Assembly (NCBI GenBank): GCA_903945375.1
Contig: CAJAVP010000123.1
Location: 37,521-101,520 of the forward strand
Direction: 5' to 3'
DNA from: an uncultured Methylococcaceae bacterium
GTDB lineage: Bacteria; Pseudomonadota; Gammaproteobacteria; Methylococcales; Methylomonadaceae
DNA: 64,000 nucleotides
The position numbers were made by a program, and so were the translations under genes. Within the stretch, counting starts at the first letter, position 1. Each line of letters begins with the position of its first letter. Positions 9,979 to 19,462 of this stretch are shown here, in pieces. The notes beneath the pieces were generated by a model. It had not been told where the DNA came from. It made no database searches and saw only the letters and a list, made by a program, of their open reading frames with translations.

Positions 9979-10581
9979 ATGACTATGACTCAAACCACAA
10001 ACAGAAAATCATTAGATTTAGGTTGTAATAATATACCGCGTAATCCGTTTTGTTACGAAGAATTATACGGTGTTGATTTAGCTTCACAAGTTATTGAAGG
10101 TGTTATTTATAAACAAGCTAATTTAGCCTTAGAGCCTATTCCTTTTGCAGATAATTATTTTGATTGCGTGAGTGCATTTGATTTTATCGAACACGTTCCT
10201 AGGCAATTATTATCAGTCGATACAGCTAAAACAAGATTGCCTTTTATTATATTGATGAATGAAATATGGCGAGTGTTAAAGCCAGATGGTATTTTTTATG
10301 CGGTCACCCCTGCTTATCCTTCGGCGGCTGCATTTCAAGATCCAACCCATGTTAATATTATTACTAAAGAAACTCATGAGTATTTTTGTGGAATCGAGCC
10401 CATGGCGGCTATGTATGGTTTTACTGGGCGATTTAAGAAAATTAGAATTGAATCGGTTGTTTTTAAAACAGCAGTAACTGCCGAACAAACAAGGCAGAAG
10501 TTTTTATATAATTTAGAAAAAAGAATAATTAATCCGAAACGATTAAGTCATTTGGTATGGGAACTACGGGCTATAAAATAG
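9979..10581 (+). CDS. Class I SAM-dependent methyltransferase (Methyltransf_11-like)
   Basis: A 200-residue predicted methyltransferase. Motif I is SLDLGCNNIPR, the motif II region holds the acidic VDLAS, and the post-I segment LPFADNYFDCVSAFDFIEHV is typical of the Methyltransf_11/UbiE-like group. The motif I glycine cluster is shorter than usual (LGCN rather than GxGxG), as in many glycan-linked methyltransferases. It opens an AT-rich block with two GT2 enzymes and a GT9 enzyme, so it likely methylates an LPS outer-core or O-chain sugar. The acceptor cannot be told from sequence. The ATG follows TTAGGAACATA. Confidence 0.75.
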   Translation: MTMTQTTNRKSLDLGCNNIPRNPFCYEELYGVDLASQVIEGVIYKQANLALEPIPFADNYFDCVSAFDFIEHVPRQLLSVDTAKTRLPFIILMNEIWRVLKPDGIFYAVTPAYPSAAAFQDPTHVNIITKETHEYFCGIEPMAAMYGFTGRFKKIRIESVVFKTAVTAEQTRQKFLYNLEKRIINPKRLSHLVWELRAIK

Positions 10582-10593
10582 CTTTATATTACT

Positions 10594-11517
10594 ATGAATA
10601 TCATTGCAACCACCCCACTCATCTCAATTGTTATAGCTACTTATAACGGTGAAAGATTCCTACGAAAACAATTAGACAGTATTGTTAATCAAAGTTATCA
10701 AAATATAGAGATTATTGCCGTTGATGATTGCTCTAGCGATAATACCTTAAACATTCTCAACGAGTATGCAGAGAGATATAATAATTTTATAATTGTCAGC
10801 AATGATCATAATTTAGGTTATATAAAGAACTTTGAAAAAGGATTTTTGCTGGCAAGTGGTGACTATATCGCCCCTTCTGATCAGGATGATATATGGCTAG
10901 TTGATAAAATTGAAACACTACTGCATAGTATTAATGGTCATGCTATTGCGTATTGTAATTCGGCTTTTATTGATAGTAATGATGAGTTAATAGGTGATAA
11001 ACTTAGTGACAAAACTACCTTTACTGATTTTGACAATCCATTAATGTATGTTGTTGGCGCATCAGCACCGAGTCATGCAATGTTATTAACTAGACAGGTC
11101 GCTTTAGATGCCATGCCTTTTCCATTACTTTTTTCACATGACAACTGGCTAGGCTTTGTTGCTACATTCCATAGTTCAGTAAAGTTTGTTAATCAAGTAT
11201 TGGTGTATTATCGTCGACATGACACTAATGTATTTAGCACCATTCATAAAAAGAAAAAATTAAAAGAGTCCAAACAACAGCGTATAGAAAAAGCCAAGCA
11301 AAGATTAAACTTGATTTATGATAAATGCCCTAGTTATTTACCAGAAAAAAAGGTTTTATCACAGTTAGTTAAAAGCTACCAAAGTTATTCGCTGAATAAT
11401 AATTTGTTACGTATGTATTTATTTTTTAGATACCGTGACATAATTTTGCGTTATAAAAAACATAATTCGCTAAGACGTTTTTTATATTGCATCAAGGTAT
11501 TTTTTAAAATAATTTGA
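10594..11517 (+). CDS. GT2-family glycosyltransferase, copy 1
   Basis: Inverting GT-A glycosyltransferase of 307 residues, probably adding a sugar to LPS core. Landmarks: SIVIATYNGERFLRKQL at the start, the VDD nucleotide site, and SDQDDIW with the DxD-like metal motif. The C-terminal part is Lys/Arg rich (KKKKLKESKQQR), which may sit at the membrane surface. It is strikingly similar over its whole length to the next gene, from which it is separated by 3 bases, so the two arose by tandem duplication. Sugar donor and acceptor are unknown. Confidence 0.85.
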   Translation: MNIIATTPLISIVIATYNGERFLRKQLDSIVNQSYQNIEIIAVDDCSSDNTLNILNEYAERYNNFIIVSNDHNLGYIKNFEKGFLLASGDYIAPSDQDDIWLVDKIETLLHSINGHAIAYCNSAFIDSNDELIGDKLSDKTTFTDFDNPLMYVVGASAPSHAMLLTRQVALDAMPFPLLFSHDNWLGFVATFHSSVKFVNQVLVYYRRHDTNVFSTIHKKKKLKESKQQRIEKAKQRLNLIYDKCPSYLPEKKVLSQLVKSYQSYSLNNNLLRMYLFFRYRDIILRYKKHNSLRRFLYCIKVFFKII

Positions 11518-11520
11518 ATT

Positions 11521-12465
11521 ATGGATAGATTAAATACAGATTTGGTTTCAATAATACTTACTACATTCAATGGCGAGCGCTTTTTAAAAGAACAGCTGGA
11601 TAGTTTAATTGCCCAAAGCTATCAAAATATAGAAATAATTGCCCTAGATGATGGTTCAACTGATACTAGCGTCTCTATACTTAAACACTATGCGTCTAGT
11701 TATCATAACATTACAGTTGTTGAGAATAAGCAGAATTTGGGCTACGTAAAAAACTTTGAAAAAGGTTTTTTACTCGCTAAAGGCGATTATATTGCACCTT
11801 GTGATCAAGATGATATTTGGCTTGCTAATAAAATAGAAGTCTTAATTAATGCAATTGGTGATAATGCTATTGTTTATTGCGATTCTGAATTTATAGATGA
11901 ACAAGGCAAAGCATTGGGTCAGAAAATGAGTGATGTTAAAAGTTTAACGGATTTTAATAATCCATTAATGTACATCGAAGTAGGTGTTTCGGCATTAGGT
12001 CATGCCATGTTAATTAATAAGAAAGTAGTCATAGAGGCATTGCCATTCCCTGTTATTTTTTCACATGATAATTGGCTTGGGTTTGTGGCTACTTTTAATA
12101 GTTCGGTGATATTTGTTAATCAAGTATTAGTACAGTATCGTCGTCATAATGCTAATTTAACTAATGCTCTGCATAAAAAAGACAGAAAGAAATTAGCGGG
12201 TAAAAAAGGTACAAAACAACAGAGGATGTTAAAAGCGCAACGGCGTTTAAAACTACTCTATGATAAATGTCCTAATCAATTACCTGAAAAAGCTGTATTT
12301 GCTCAGCTTTGTAAAAGCTATGAGAGTTATTCTGTAAATAATAATTTTTTGAGGATGTGCTTGTTTTTTAAACACCGTAACAAAATTCTTTTGCATAAAA
12401 AATACCAGCATGTTCAATTAAAGCGTTGTCTGCATTGTCTTAAAGCTTTTTTTAAAATAATGTAA
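11521..12465 (+). CDS. GT2-family glycosyltransferase, copy 2
   Basis: A 314-residue paralogue of the preceding gene. It shares the stretches QSYQNIEIIA, KNFEKGFLLA, DQDDIW, FSHDNWLGFVATF and NQVLV, and the same basic C-terminal tail. Differences cluster at the acceptor-side middle (residues about 110-150) and in an insert near residue 215. A divergent tandem pair of this kind often adds two different or successive residues to a polysaccharide. Coding is AT-rich, like copy 1 and unlike the housekeeping genes upstream. Confidence 0.85.
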   Translation: MDRLNTDLVSIILTTFNGERFLKEQLDSLIAQSYQNIEIIALDDGSTDTSVSILKHYASSYHNITVVENKQNLGYVKNFEKGFLLAKGDYIAPCDQDDIWLANKIEVLINAIGDNAIVYCDSEFIDEQGKALGQKMSDVKSLTDFNNPLMYIEVGVSALGHAMLINKKVVIEALPFPVIFSHDNWLGFVATFNSSVIFVNQVLVQYRRHNANLTNALHKKDRKKLAGKKGTKQQRMLKAQRRLKLLYDKCPNQLPEKAVFAQLCKSYESYSVNNNFLRMCLFFKHRNKILLHKKYQHVQLKRCLHCLKAFFKIM

Positions 12466-12468
12466 CTT

Positions 12469-12592
12469 AGGAATGAGCATGGAATAAGGGAAACTTTGCC
12501 TGCACCGCAAGCACTAACAGTAGGCGCTTTAGGCGAAAAAAAAAAGCACTCCAGCCGCACACAGTTGTTCACTTTATTTCATGCTCGCTCCT
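12469..12592. repeat. Imperfect inverted repeat between GT2 and GT9 genes
   Basis: Around 12469-12488 the plus strand reads GGAATGAGCATGGAATAAG; around 12573-12592 its imperfect reverse complement occurs (about 15 of 19 bases match). The arms enclose some 85 bases that include a run of ten A. It could be a large hairpin or a decayed small transposable repeat. There are no obvious target duplications. Confidence 0.35.
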
Positions 12593-12650
12593 TAATTCTT
12601 AACAATTATTAATTTTTATCACTAAAATATTATCATCAATCTCAGTTATC

Positions 12651-13673
12651 ATGAAAATACCAAAAAACATTATTCTTAGCCGCACCGATAGCATTGGTGA
12701 TATGGTACTTTCTTTACCAGTGGCTACGGTGTTAAAACAGAATTTTCCAGATATGACGATTGCTATGATGGGAACGGGTTATACTAAAGCTATTGTAGAG
12801 ACTAATCCGCACATTGATTGCTTCATTGATAAAGAAGATTTTTTAACACAAACAGTGACTATTAATGGACAAGCCCCGCAAGCGATCATTCATCTGCTGC
12901 CACAGTCTCAATTAGCTCGCCGCGCTAAAGAGTTAGCTATTCCTTTGCGTATTGGTACAACTAATCGCTTATACCATTGGCTTAATTGTAATAAGCTTGT
13001 GCCTTTAAGTCGCAGGAAATCGGGTTTACACGAGGCGCAATTAAACCTACAATTATTGAAGCCATTTGGCATTAATACCCAGTTCTCAATGCCAGATATT
13101 ACTGATTTATTTTACATGAATAATATTCCTGTACTGACTAATTATCAGGCTAATTTATTGCACAAAAATAAGTTCAAATTGATTTTTCATCCTAAATCAC
13201 GTGGTAGTGCTAGAGAATGGGATATGGCTTATTACGTAGAATTAATTAACTCTCTTGATAGTAACAAATTTCAAATTTTTATTTCAGGAACAACTAGTGA
13301 GCAACCGAAATTACAATATCTATTAAATGAAGTGGGTAGTCGTGTTACGGATATAAGTGGTTTGATGAGTTTATCAGAGTTTATTGCTTTTATTGCTAAC
13401 TGTGATGGGCTTATTGCGTGTAGCACGGGGCCTTTACATATTGCTGCTGCTTTAAATAAATATGCGTTGGGCATTTATCCGCCGATGCAACCGATTCATC
13501 CTGGACGTTGGCAACCCATTGGTAAAAAAGCGCAAACGTTTGTATTAGATAAGAATTGTAATGCTTGCCGTAAAGATCAATCTATCTGCTTTTGTATGCA
13601 GGCGATTAAGCCTCAGCAATTAAAAGAAGCATTAGAGTTAATCTATAAAAATGAATTTAGTACAGAGTGTTAA
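12651..13673 (+). CDS. GT9-family (heptosyltransferase-like) glycosyltransferase
   Basis: A third GT9 enzyme in the window, 340 residues. The N-terminal SRTDSIGDMVLSLPVATVLK and the C-terminal ACSTGPLHIAAALNKYALGIYPP are the GT9 acceptor and donor motifs. It is more divergent than waaC and waaF and ends with four cysteines in its last 35 residues (CNACRKD, then CFC), seen in some GT9 enzymes. It likely adds an outer-core heptose or related sugar. The gene closes the AT-rich glycosylation block. Confidence 0.85.
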   Translation: MKIPKNIILSRTDSIGDMVLSLPVATVLKQNFPDMTIAMMGTGYTKAIVETNPHIDCFIDKEDFLTQTVTINGQAPQAIIHLLPQSQLARRAKELAIPLRIGTTNRLYHWLNCNKLVPLSRRKSGLHEAQLNLQLLKPFGINTQFSMPDITDLFYMNNIPVLTNYQANLLHKNKFKLIFHPKSRGSAREWDMAYYVELINSLDSNKFQIFISGTTSEQPKLQYLLNEVGSRVTDISGLMSLSEFIAFIANCDGLIACSTGPLHIAAALNKYALGIYPPMQPIHPGRWQPIGKKAQTFVLDKNCNACRKDQSICFCMQAIKPQQLKEALELIYKNEFSTEC

Positions 13674-13899
13674 AAACGCGTGGATTAAAACATAATTGAT
13701 ATGAGTCGGTATTTTTGTTTGTTAATGAGGTTTAAGTATTATAGTGCTATAAAATGCCATAAAAATACTTTAGAATGATAAACCTTAAGCCTGCCGTGTT
13801 GTCATCTAGACATTTAGGCATCCCATGAGATTTTGGTTTGTAAGAAAAACTCGCAGTTAGATATTTTCATTAATGTATTAAATCCACCAGGAGCCTGCT

Positions 13900-15555
13900 A
13901 TGCCAACGACTTCTCTTTCAACTACTCCAGCCATTAACGGCATTCTTAGCACCTATCAATGGGGGCTGCAAAATGGTCAGGCGGCCGATGTAAGCTTTAG
14001 CTTTCCTACTACGGAGTCTTCTTGGGCCTCTGGTTATAATGAAGTACTAGCCGGTTGGTTTGCAGTGGATTCGGTTCAGCAAGAAAGCTTTAAACAGGCG
14101 TTGTCAGTTTGGGTCGACGTTGCCAATGTCAATTTCACCCAAGTCGCTGAAAATCAAGCCAGTGTTGGGGATATTCGGGTGGCTTTTAGTAATCTTGTCG
14201 CCAGCAATAATGCCTCGGGTTGGGCTTATTCACCAGTTTCTAAATTGATGTCTCAAGCGGGTGATATTTGGCTTAGTCCTGAAACGACTGATTTTACTGT
14301 TGGAACGCAAGGATATCTGACTTTAATGCACGAAATTGGTCATGCCTTGGGGTTGAAGCATCCGTTTGAAGCGACGTCGGTAAATAGCAATGTTTTAACG
14401 GGTGCGGAGGATTCTACACAATATACGATTATGTCGTATACCGATTATACCGGTGTGGGTAATGTCTATCAGTTGACCAATTCCAATTCTTATACCTATT
14501 ATCCTGTTCAGGCTACGACACCTATGCTGTATGACATTACGGCGGCTCAGTTTTTATACGGTGCGAATATGACTACGCGCACCGGCAATGATGTGTATGC
14601 TTTCAGCAATACCCAAGCTGAGTTTAAATCAATCTGGGATGCGGGCGGAGTGGATACATTTGATTTGTCAAATCAAACAGTTGGTCAAGTGATTAACTTA
14701 AATGCCGGGCAATATAGTTCGCTGGGTGTGCAGCAGACCGCTTACAAGGCGCCTTTGGTAACCGCACAAGCTAATGTCGCTATCGCTTATAATGCCAATA
14801 TTGAAAATGCAATAGGTGGCGCGGGTGATGATAGTTTATTGGGTAACACGCTGAATAATGTCCTAAATGGTGCCGCAGGTAATGATACGCTGACGGGTGA
14901 TGTAGGAAATGATACTTTGCAAGGTGGCACAGGTAGTGATGGGTTGAGCGGTGGCTTAGGAAATGATGTTTATGTCATTGATTCTATAAGTGATACGGTG
15001 TTTGAATCGAGCAAATCAGGATCTGATATGGTTCAAAGTTCTGTCACTTGGACGTTAGGCGATAATATTGAAAACTTGCGCTTATCGAATGGTGCAATAA
15101 ATGGCTTCGGTAATAGTCTGGCTAATACCATCAATGGTAGCAGCAGTAAGAATTTGCTTGTTGGCGGTGATGGCAATGATAAGTTGGCAGGTAATGGCGG
15201 AAACGATACTTTAAACGGTGGGCTTGGCGCAGATACACTCACGGGCGGTTCAGGTAAGGATATTTTCTTATTTGATAATACGGCAAGTATCGATAAGATC
15301 GCCGATTTTTCGGTGGTGAGTGATATTTTTAATTTAGATCACAGTGTTTTTAGTGTGTTACCTATGGGTATTTTACCAGCGGCTGAGTTTGTCATTGGTA
15401 ATCAAGCCACGACCAGTGAAAACTTTTTGGTTTATGATTCAACCAAAGGCGCGTTGTACTATGATGCGGACGGCAACGGCTTGCAAGCAGAAACTCAGAT
15501 TGCTCAATTGGGGGTTAATCTTTCTTTGACGTACTTGGACTTTAAAATTATTTAA
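13900..15555 (+). CDS. Serralysin-like RTX metalloprotease (M10B)
   Basis: Predicted secreted zinc protease of 551 residues. The catalytic motif HEIGHALGLKH places zinc ligands at H144, H148 and H154, followed by the Met-turn IMSY (M178). Residues about 305-460 contain calcium-binding RTX nonapeptides (G-G-x-G-N-D-x-L). The C-terminus (residues about 460-551) resembles the serralysin C-terminal domain and ends LDFKII, an uncleaved type I secretion signal. There is no Sec signal. AGGAG lies upstream of ATG 13900. No T1SS exporter or serralysin inhibitor is adjacent, so export must use a system encoded elsewhere. Confidence 0.9.
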   Translation: MPTTSLSTTPAINGILSTYQWGLQNGQAADVSFSFPTTESSWASGYNEVLAGWFAVDSVQQESFKQALSVWVDVANVNFTQVAENQASVGDIRVAFSNLVASNNASGWAYSPVSKLMSQAGDIWLSPETTDFTVGTQGYLTLMHEIGHALGLKHPFEATSVNSNVLTGAEDSTQYTIMSYTDYTGVGNVYQLTNSNSYTYYPVQATTPMLYDITAAQFLYGANMTTRTGNDVYAFSNTQAEFKSIWDAGGVDTFDLSNQTVGQVINLNAGQYSSLGVQQTAYKAPLVTAQANVAIAYNANIENAIGGAGDDSLLGNTLNNVLNGAAGNDTLTGDVGNDTLQGGTGSDGLSGGLGNDVYVIDSISDTVFESSKSGSDMVQSSVTWTLGDNIENLRLSNGAINGFGNSLANTINGSSSKNLLVGGDGNDKLAGNGGNDTLNGGLGADTLTGGSGKDIFLFDNTASIDKIADFSVVSDIFNLDHSVFSVLPMGILPAAEFVIGNQATTSENFLVYDSTKGALYYDADGNGLQAETQIAQLGVNLSLTYLDFKII

Positions 15556-15573
15556 ATCTTACTCTGAAGTGTA

Positions 15574-15605
15574 TCTGGCTTAGTTGGGTATGTCACTAAG
15601 CCAGA
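15574..15605. terminator. Hairpin terminator between convergent genes
   Basis: TCTGGCTTAG and CTAAGCCAGA form a perfect 10-bp stem with a 12-base loop, between the serralysin stop and the carbonic anhydrase stop on the other strand. The following TTGTGT is a weak U-tract, so termination may be bidirectional. Confidence 0.6.
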
Positions 15606-15619
15606 TTGTGTACCGATAG

Positions 15620-16195
15620 TTAGCAAGCTCCGGCTTTTGTTGCTTCAGGCACTTCAATCAAGCGACCTGATTTTACATCGTAAATATAACCATAAACTGG
15701 AATATCGGAAGGCACTAAGGGGTGTGATTTAATTCGAATCACATCTTCCAATACGCTTTGAGCTTGGTCTTTAATCGTCAGCCAGTCAATATATTTACCT
15801 TCCGCTGAGCCAGGGCCTTGACAGCAATCATGCCAGCCTTCGGCATCAACAGAGGCGGTTTTTAAGCTGCTAGATAATAAATCACGCATAATCTCATCAG
15901 TAAAGGTTTCCATACCGCAATCTGTATGGTGAATAACAAACCATTCGCGGGTACCTAGTAATTTGTATGAAATAACTAATGATCGAATGGCATCATCGCT
16001 AGCACGTCCACCGGCATTGCGAATCACATGCGCATCACCTTCAGATAATCCCGCATATTTAGCGGGATCGAGTCGAGCATCCATACAGGTTAAAATGGCA
16101 AAATGCCGACCTGGAGGCATAGGTAAATGTCCTTTATCAAAATTGGTGCTGTAATCTCGATTTGCCATCAATACTTCATTTAAAATGTCGCTCAT
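15620..16195 (-). CDS. Beta-class carbonic anhydrase
   Basis: Interconverts CO2 and bicarbonate. Zinc ligands C37, H90 and C93 and the D39/R41 dyad are visible in CMDAR and HHTDCGM, and the conserved NAGG follows at about residue 60. At 191 residues it is a compact cytosolic beta-CA. GGAGCGAGC precedes the ATG. It is a monocistronic gene. In RuMP methylotrophs carbonic anhydrase supplies bicarbonate for anaplerotic carboxylation; that role is inferred, not seen. Confidence 0.92.
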   Translation of the reverse strand: MSDILNEVLMANRDYSTNFDKGHLPMPPGRHFAILTCMDARLDPAKYAGLSEGDAHVIRNAGGRASDDAIRSLVISYKLLGTREWFVIHHTDCGMETFTDEIMRDLLSSSLKTASVDAEGWHDCCQGPGSAEGKYIDWLTIKDQAQSVLEDVIRIKSHPLVPSDIPVYGYIYDVKSGRLIEVPEATKAGAC

Positions 16196-16477
16196 GCTCG
16201 CTCCTGATAGTGAGTGTTGTCATGATTCAATTGTCAGCAACGGTTTAGATTGATAACTTTTTGAACATGACGTTATTATTTTAGGGTGTTATCGCTAGTT
16301 CCGTGTTCAACACGGCTAGCAGGTACTAATGTACCATAAATTACTTGCTTGGCTAATTGAGTCAAACGGCGTTTTGATATCATTTGGCAAATTCACTGAT
16401 TAGCATTCTCTGTTTGTCTCTTATAACATTCGCGATGTTAGTCTCTATTATTAATACGCTATACCACTGGATTGTTT

Positions 16478-17434
16478 ATGAAAATTTTGCAACTGATTAA
16501 AATACTCCTCCTATTGTTACCTGTTAGCGCCATTGCGCTTGAACCCGTACCATTACGAATAGGTGCACAGGCGGCAGGAACCTTAGAATGGGAATTGTCG
16601 ATTATGGCATTAGAACCTACTGATGATTTTAAATTACAGGTTCAAGACATTGCGACTCCGGAGGCGGGTAAAATCGCATTGCAATCGGGAGCGGTTGATA
16701 TGATTGTCGCGGATTGGATTTGGGTGTCAAAATTGCGTGCCAGTGGCTCCGATCTTACTTTTTATCCCTATTCCAATGCATCGGGTGCATTGCTGGTGCG
16801 AAATGATAGTCCTATCAACACGATAATGGATTTACACGGCAAGCATTTAGGCATTGCTGGCGGGGAATTGGATAAAAACTGGCTATTATTGCAAGCGCTA
16901 GCCCAGCAATCACAGTTTGATATTAATGCCTCCGTAGAAAAAACGTTTGCCGCGCCGCCGCTGCTGAATGAGCAGCTTAAGCAAGGGCGTATTGATGCCG
17001 TATTAACCTACTGGAATTTTGCCGCTAAATTAGAGCCAGAAGGCTTTAAGCAACTTATTGACGGTAAGGATATTATTAGAGCATTAGGAGTGGTTGAAAC
17101 GGTACCTAGTTTGGGATATGTGTTTAAACAAGGCTTTGCTAATGATCACAAAAAGGCGGTAAATCGTTTTTTTGAGGCCAGTCAAAAAGCAAAAAATCTA
17201 CTCTGTACGTCTGATCCGGCTTGGCAAAAAGTAATTCCATTAACGAAGACAGATAACCTAATCGTTCAACAAAAGCTTCGTCAGCGTTATTGTGAAGGGA
17301 TTGTGCGGCATTGGGGAGAAGCGGAGCGACAATCAGCCGAGCAGATTTACAAATTATTGCGCTCATCTAGCAATAATCAATTAACAGGTAGCGTCGATCA
17401 TATTCAGGCTGGTACTTTTTGGACAATGGAATAA
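16478..17434 (+). CDS. ABC transporter periplasmic substrate-binding protein (TauA/SsuA-like)
   Basis: Predicted periplasmic binding protein of 318 residues from the ATG at 16478 (a TTG two codons upstream is less likely). Residues 1-20 are a Sec signal peptide ending SAIA. The fold is NMT1/TauA-like: LRIGAQAAGTLEWEL at the start, GAVDMIVADWIWVSKLR mid-protein and DLHGKHLGIAGG at the hinge. The ligand is unknown; family members bind sulfonates, nitrate, thiamine precursors or other small solutes. Its stop overlaps the permease start by 16 bases. It heads a three-gene importer operon. Confidence 0.85.
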   Translation: MKILQLIKILLLLLPVSAIALEPVPLRIGAQAAGTLEWELSIMALEPTDDFKLQVQDIATPEAGKIALQSGAVDMIVADWIWVSKLRASGSDLTFYPYSNASGALLVRNDSPINTIMDLHGKHLGIAGGELDKNWLLLQALAQQSQFDINASVEKTFAAPPLLNEQLKQGRIDAVLTYWNFAAKLEPEGFKQLIDGKDIIRALGVVETVPSLGYVFKQGFANDHKKAVNRFFEASQKAKNLLCTSDPAWQKVIPLTKTDNLIVQQKLRQRYCEGIVRHWGEAERQSAEQIYKLLRSSSNNQLTGSVDHIQAGTFWTME

Positions 17435-18189
17435 TTAACCACTTGAATCTTTTAAAAAATAACCTCTCTTTTTTATCCTTGCTGGTCTTATTAGGTGGCT
17501 GGTATGGCTTGGCTGTGTATCTCAATAGTCCGGCATTGCCAAGACCTCTAGTTGTTGCTCAGGTTTTTTGGCAAGCACTGCTGTCAGGTCAGTTACTCTA
17601 CCATTTAGGTGTGACTTTACTGCGATTATCCGTCAGTTTTTCAATTGCTATGTTATTAGGCTGTTCAATTGGCTTATGGTTGGGGCGTCATAAACAACTG
17701 GATGCATTTTTTGATAATTGGGTAATTATTTTTCTAAACGTTCCTGCCTTAGTGACCATTATTCTTTGTTATGTTTGGTTTGGCCTGGTTGAATCAGCCG
17801 CTATACTCGCCGTAGTCATCAACAAATTGCCGAACGTGATTGTTGTTGTTAGAGAAGGGGCGCGTACTTTAGACCAAGATCTACTGGAAATGGCGCGGTG
17901 TTATCGTTTTAGTCGTAAAAAAACCTTGTGTCATGTCATTTTGCCGCAATTACATCCCTTTTTCATGACAGCAACCCGCTCTGGCTTATCATTAACTTGG
18001 AAAATCATTTTGGTTGTTGAATTATTAGGGCGCAGTAATGGCATCGGCTATCAATTACATTTGTTTTTTCAATTATTTGATGTCGCAAGTATTATGGCTT
18101 ATACGGTTGCTTTTGTTGCCGTCATTCAACTGATTGAGTTACTGATTTTAAAACCGTTGGATAGAAGATCATTAAGGTGGCGGCGATGA
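17419..18189 (+). CDS. ABC transporter permease (TauC/SsuC-like)
   Basis: Inner-membrane permease of 256 residues with about six hydrophobic segments and the BPD_transp_1 coupling region (EGARTLDQDLLEMARCYRFS, where the EAA-type loop contacts the ATPase). It overlaps the binding-protein gene upstream by 16 bases and the ATPase gene downstream by ATGA. Together the three genes make a complete type I importer of the taurine/nitrate/sulfonate class. Confidence 0.88.
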   Translation: MDNGIINHLNLLKNNLSFLSLLVLLGGWYGLAVYLNSPALPRPLVVAQVFWQALLSGQLLYHLGVTLLRLSVSFSIAMLLGCSIGLWLGRHKQLDAFFDNWVIIFLNVPALVTIILCYVWFGLVESAAILAVVINKLPNVIVVVREGARTLDQDLLEMARCYRFSRKKTLCHVILPQLHPFFMTATRSGLSLTWKIILVVELLGRSNGIGYQLHLFFQLFDVASIMAYTVAFVAVIQLIELLILKPLDRRSLRWRR

Positions 18190-18923
18190 GTTTCATTACC
18201 ATTCAAATCACAGATAAAACCTATCCCGCTGTCGGTCAGGCTACCCAAAAACAGGCTATTGCAAATTTATCTATTGGATTACATGAGCACGAGTTTGTTT
18301 GCTTAGTGGGGCCGTCAGGCTGTGGCAAAACCAGCCTGTTAAATATTATTGCAGGACTGGATCATATTTACGAGGGTAGTATTCAGATGGGGTCAAGGCT
18401 TACGCATCCTAAAATTGCTTATGTATTCCAAAATCCACGATTATTACCGTGGCGCACGGTGCGAGAAAATATCGAATTAGTACAAGATAATTTAGTCGCT
18501 GACGACATTGATCGTTTGTTGGATGCCATGCAATTGAACACCGTTCAGCAGGTTTATCCTGAACGCTTGTCATTGGGAATGAGTCGGCGTGTTGCCATTG
18601 TGCGAGCATTCGCTATTGCACCAGAACTTTTATTGATGGATGAGCCTTTTGTGTCTCTCGACGCACCTTCTGCTAGGCAAGCAAGAAATCTGCTCGTCAA
18701 TCTTTGGCAACAACGCCCCCATACCGTTTTATTTGTTACCCATGATTTGCGTGAAGCTATCACATTAGCGGATAGAATTATTTTTTTATCCTCATCACCA
18801 ATGCGGGTTATTACAGAAGTGAAAGTTCCTTTGACTCAACTTGAACGCTGCAATGAAGATAGCATTGAGGCGTTTAGGCAAACCTTAAAGCAGGAACATT
18901 CTGTTATACATGCTTTGTTATAG
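18186..18923 (+). CDS. ABC transporter ATPase (TauB/SsuB-like) with altered signature motif
   Basis: ATPase subunit of the importer, 245 residues. Walker A is GPSGCGKTSL, the Q-loop is FQNPRLLPWR, Walker B is LLLMDEPF and the H-loop is VTHDLREA. The signature motif reads LSLGMSRR instead of LSGGMRQR, so its second position is Leu rather than Gly, which is unusual. The start is the ATG at 18186, preceded by AAGGTGG six bases upstream, rather than the in-frame GTG at 18177. An insertion after Walker A is short, as in SsuB. Confidence 0.85.
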   Translation: MSFITIQITDKTYPAVGQATQKQAIANLSIGLHEHEFVCLVGPSGCGKTSLLNIIAGLDHIYEGSIQMGSRLTHPKIAYVFQNPRLLPWRTVRENIELVQDNLVADDIDRLLDAMQLNTVQQVYPERLSLGMSRRVAIVRAFAIAPELLLMDEPFVSLDAPSARQARNLLVNLWQQRPHTVLFVTHDLREAITLADRIIFLSSSPMRVITEVKVPLTQLERCNEDSIEAFRQTLKQEHSVIHALL

Positions 18924-19046
18924 CTGGTTTTCGATACTAAAAACGGTTGCCAATTGGCATAAAATATTCGATACTTCAAAGTAGTTCGGCTTTAATTGGT
19001 TTTGTTTAAGCTGAATTTAATCAACCTAATAAGGAGAATATTGAAT

Positions 19047-19346
19047 ATGAAACATACTTTTACATCAGGAATAGCATTCACGGCTATCGCGTTAATGCCA
19101 TTGATCAGCAGTGCTAATACCGGCGATAAATATCCAGCTGCTAACTTTGAACCGACTGTCATTTACATAGATAAAGAGGTCGCTAACTCATCGACAAGCA
19201 CTTCAGAATTTGATACTAAATACCCCGCTGCTAATTTTTCTCCCAAAGTCGTTTATATTGATAACGACTTAGTTGAGCAAATGGAAGATAAAACAGATCC
19301 CAAATATCCAGCGGCATATTTTAAGCCTAAAGTTATTTTCCCTTAA
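19047..19346 (+). CDS. Small secreted protein with three KYPAANF repeats
   Basis: A 99-residue protein. Residues 1-23 are a Sec signal peptide (ends ISSANT). The mature part is three copies of K-Y-P-A-A-x-F-x-P-x-V-[IV]-[YF] at residues 28-42, 58-72 and 86-99, spaced 30 and 28 residues apart by acidic/Ser-Thr linkers; the last copy ends the protein. The same motif occurs twice in the periplasmic part of the protein at 23484-24170. The ATG at 19047 has AAGGAG ten bases upstream; the longer frame beginning at 18996 lacks such a site. It lies 120 bases after the importer operon. I do not recognise the family and assign no function. Confidence 0.8.
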   Translation: MKHTFTSGIAFTAIALMPLISSANTGDKYPAANFEPTVIYIDKEVANSSTSTSEFDTKYPAANFSPKVVYIDNDLVEQMEDKTDPKYPAAYFKPKVIFP

Positions 19347-19462
19347 TTTTATCCCTTCTTAATTAACCGCAGATATTTAACCCTTGTCTTGGAAAATGTA
19401 GTGGTAGGGGATTTATTAACGTCCCGTCCACCTCCTTTTTCAATAAAATCAAATCTTGACTT

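Noticed and set aside
18996..19046. Longer N-terminus for the three-repeat secreted protein
   Set aside because: It would bury the signal peptide; the ATG at 19047 has a clear AAGGAG site and places the signal peptide at the start.
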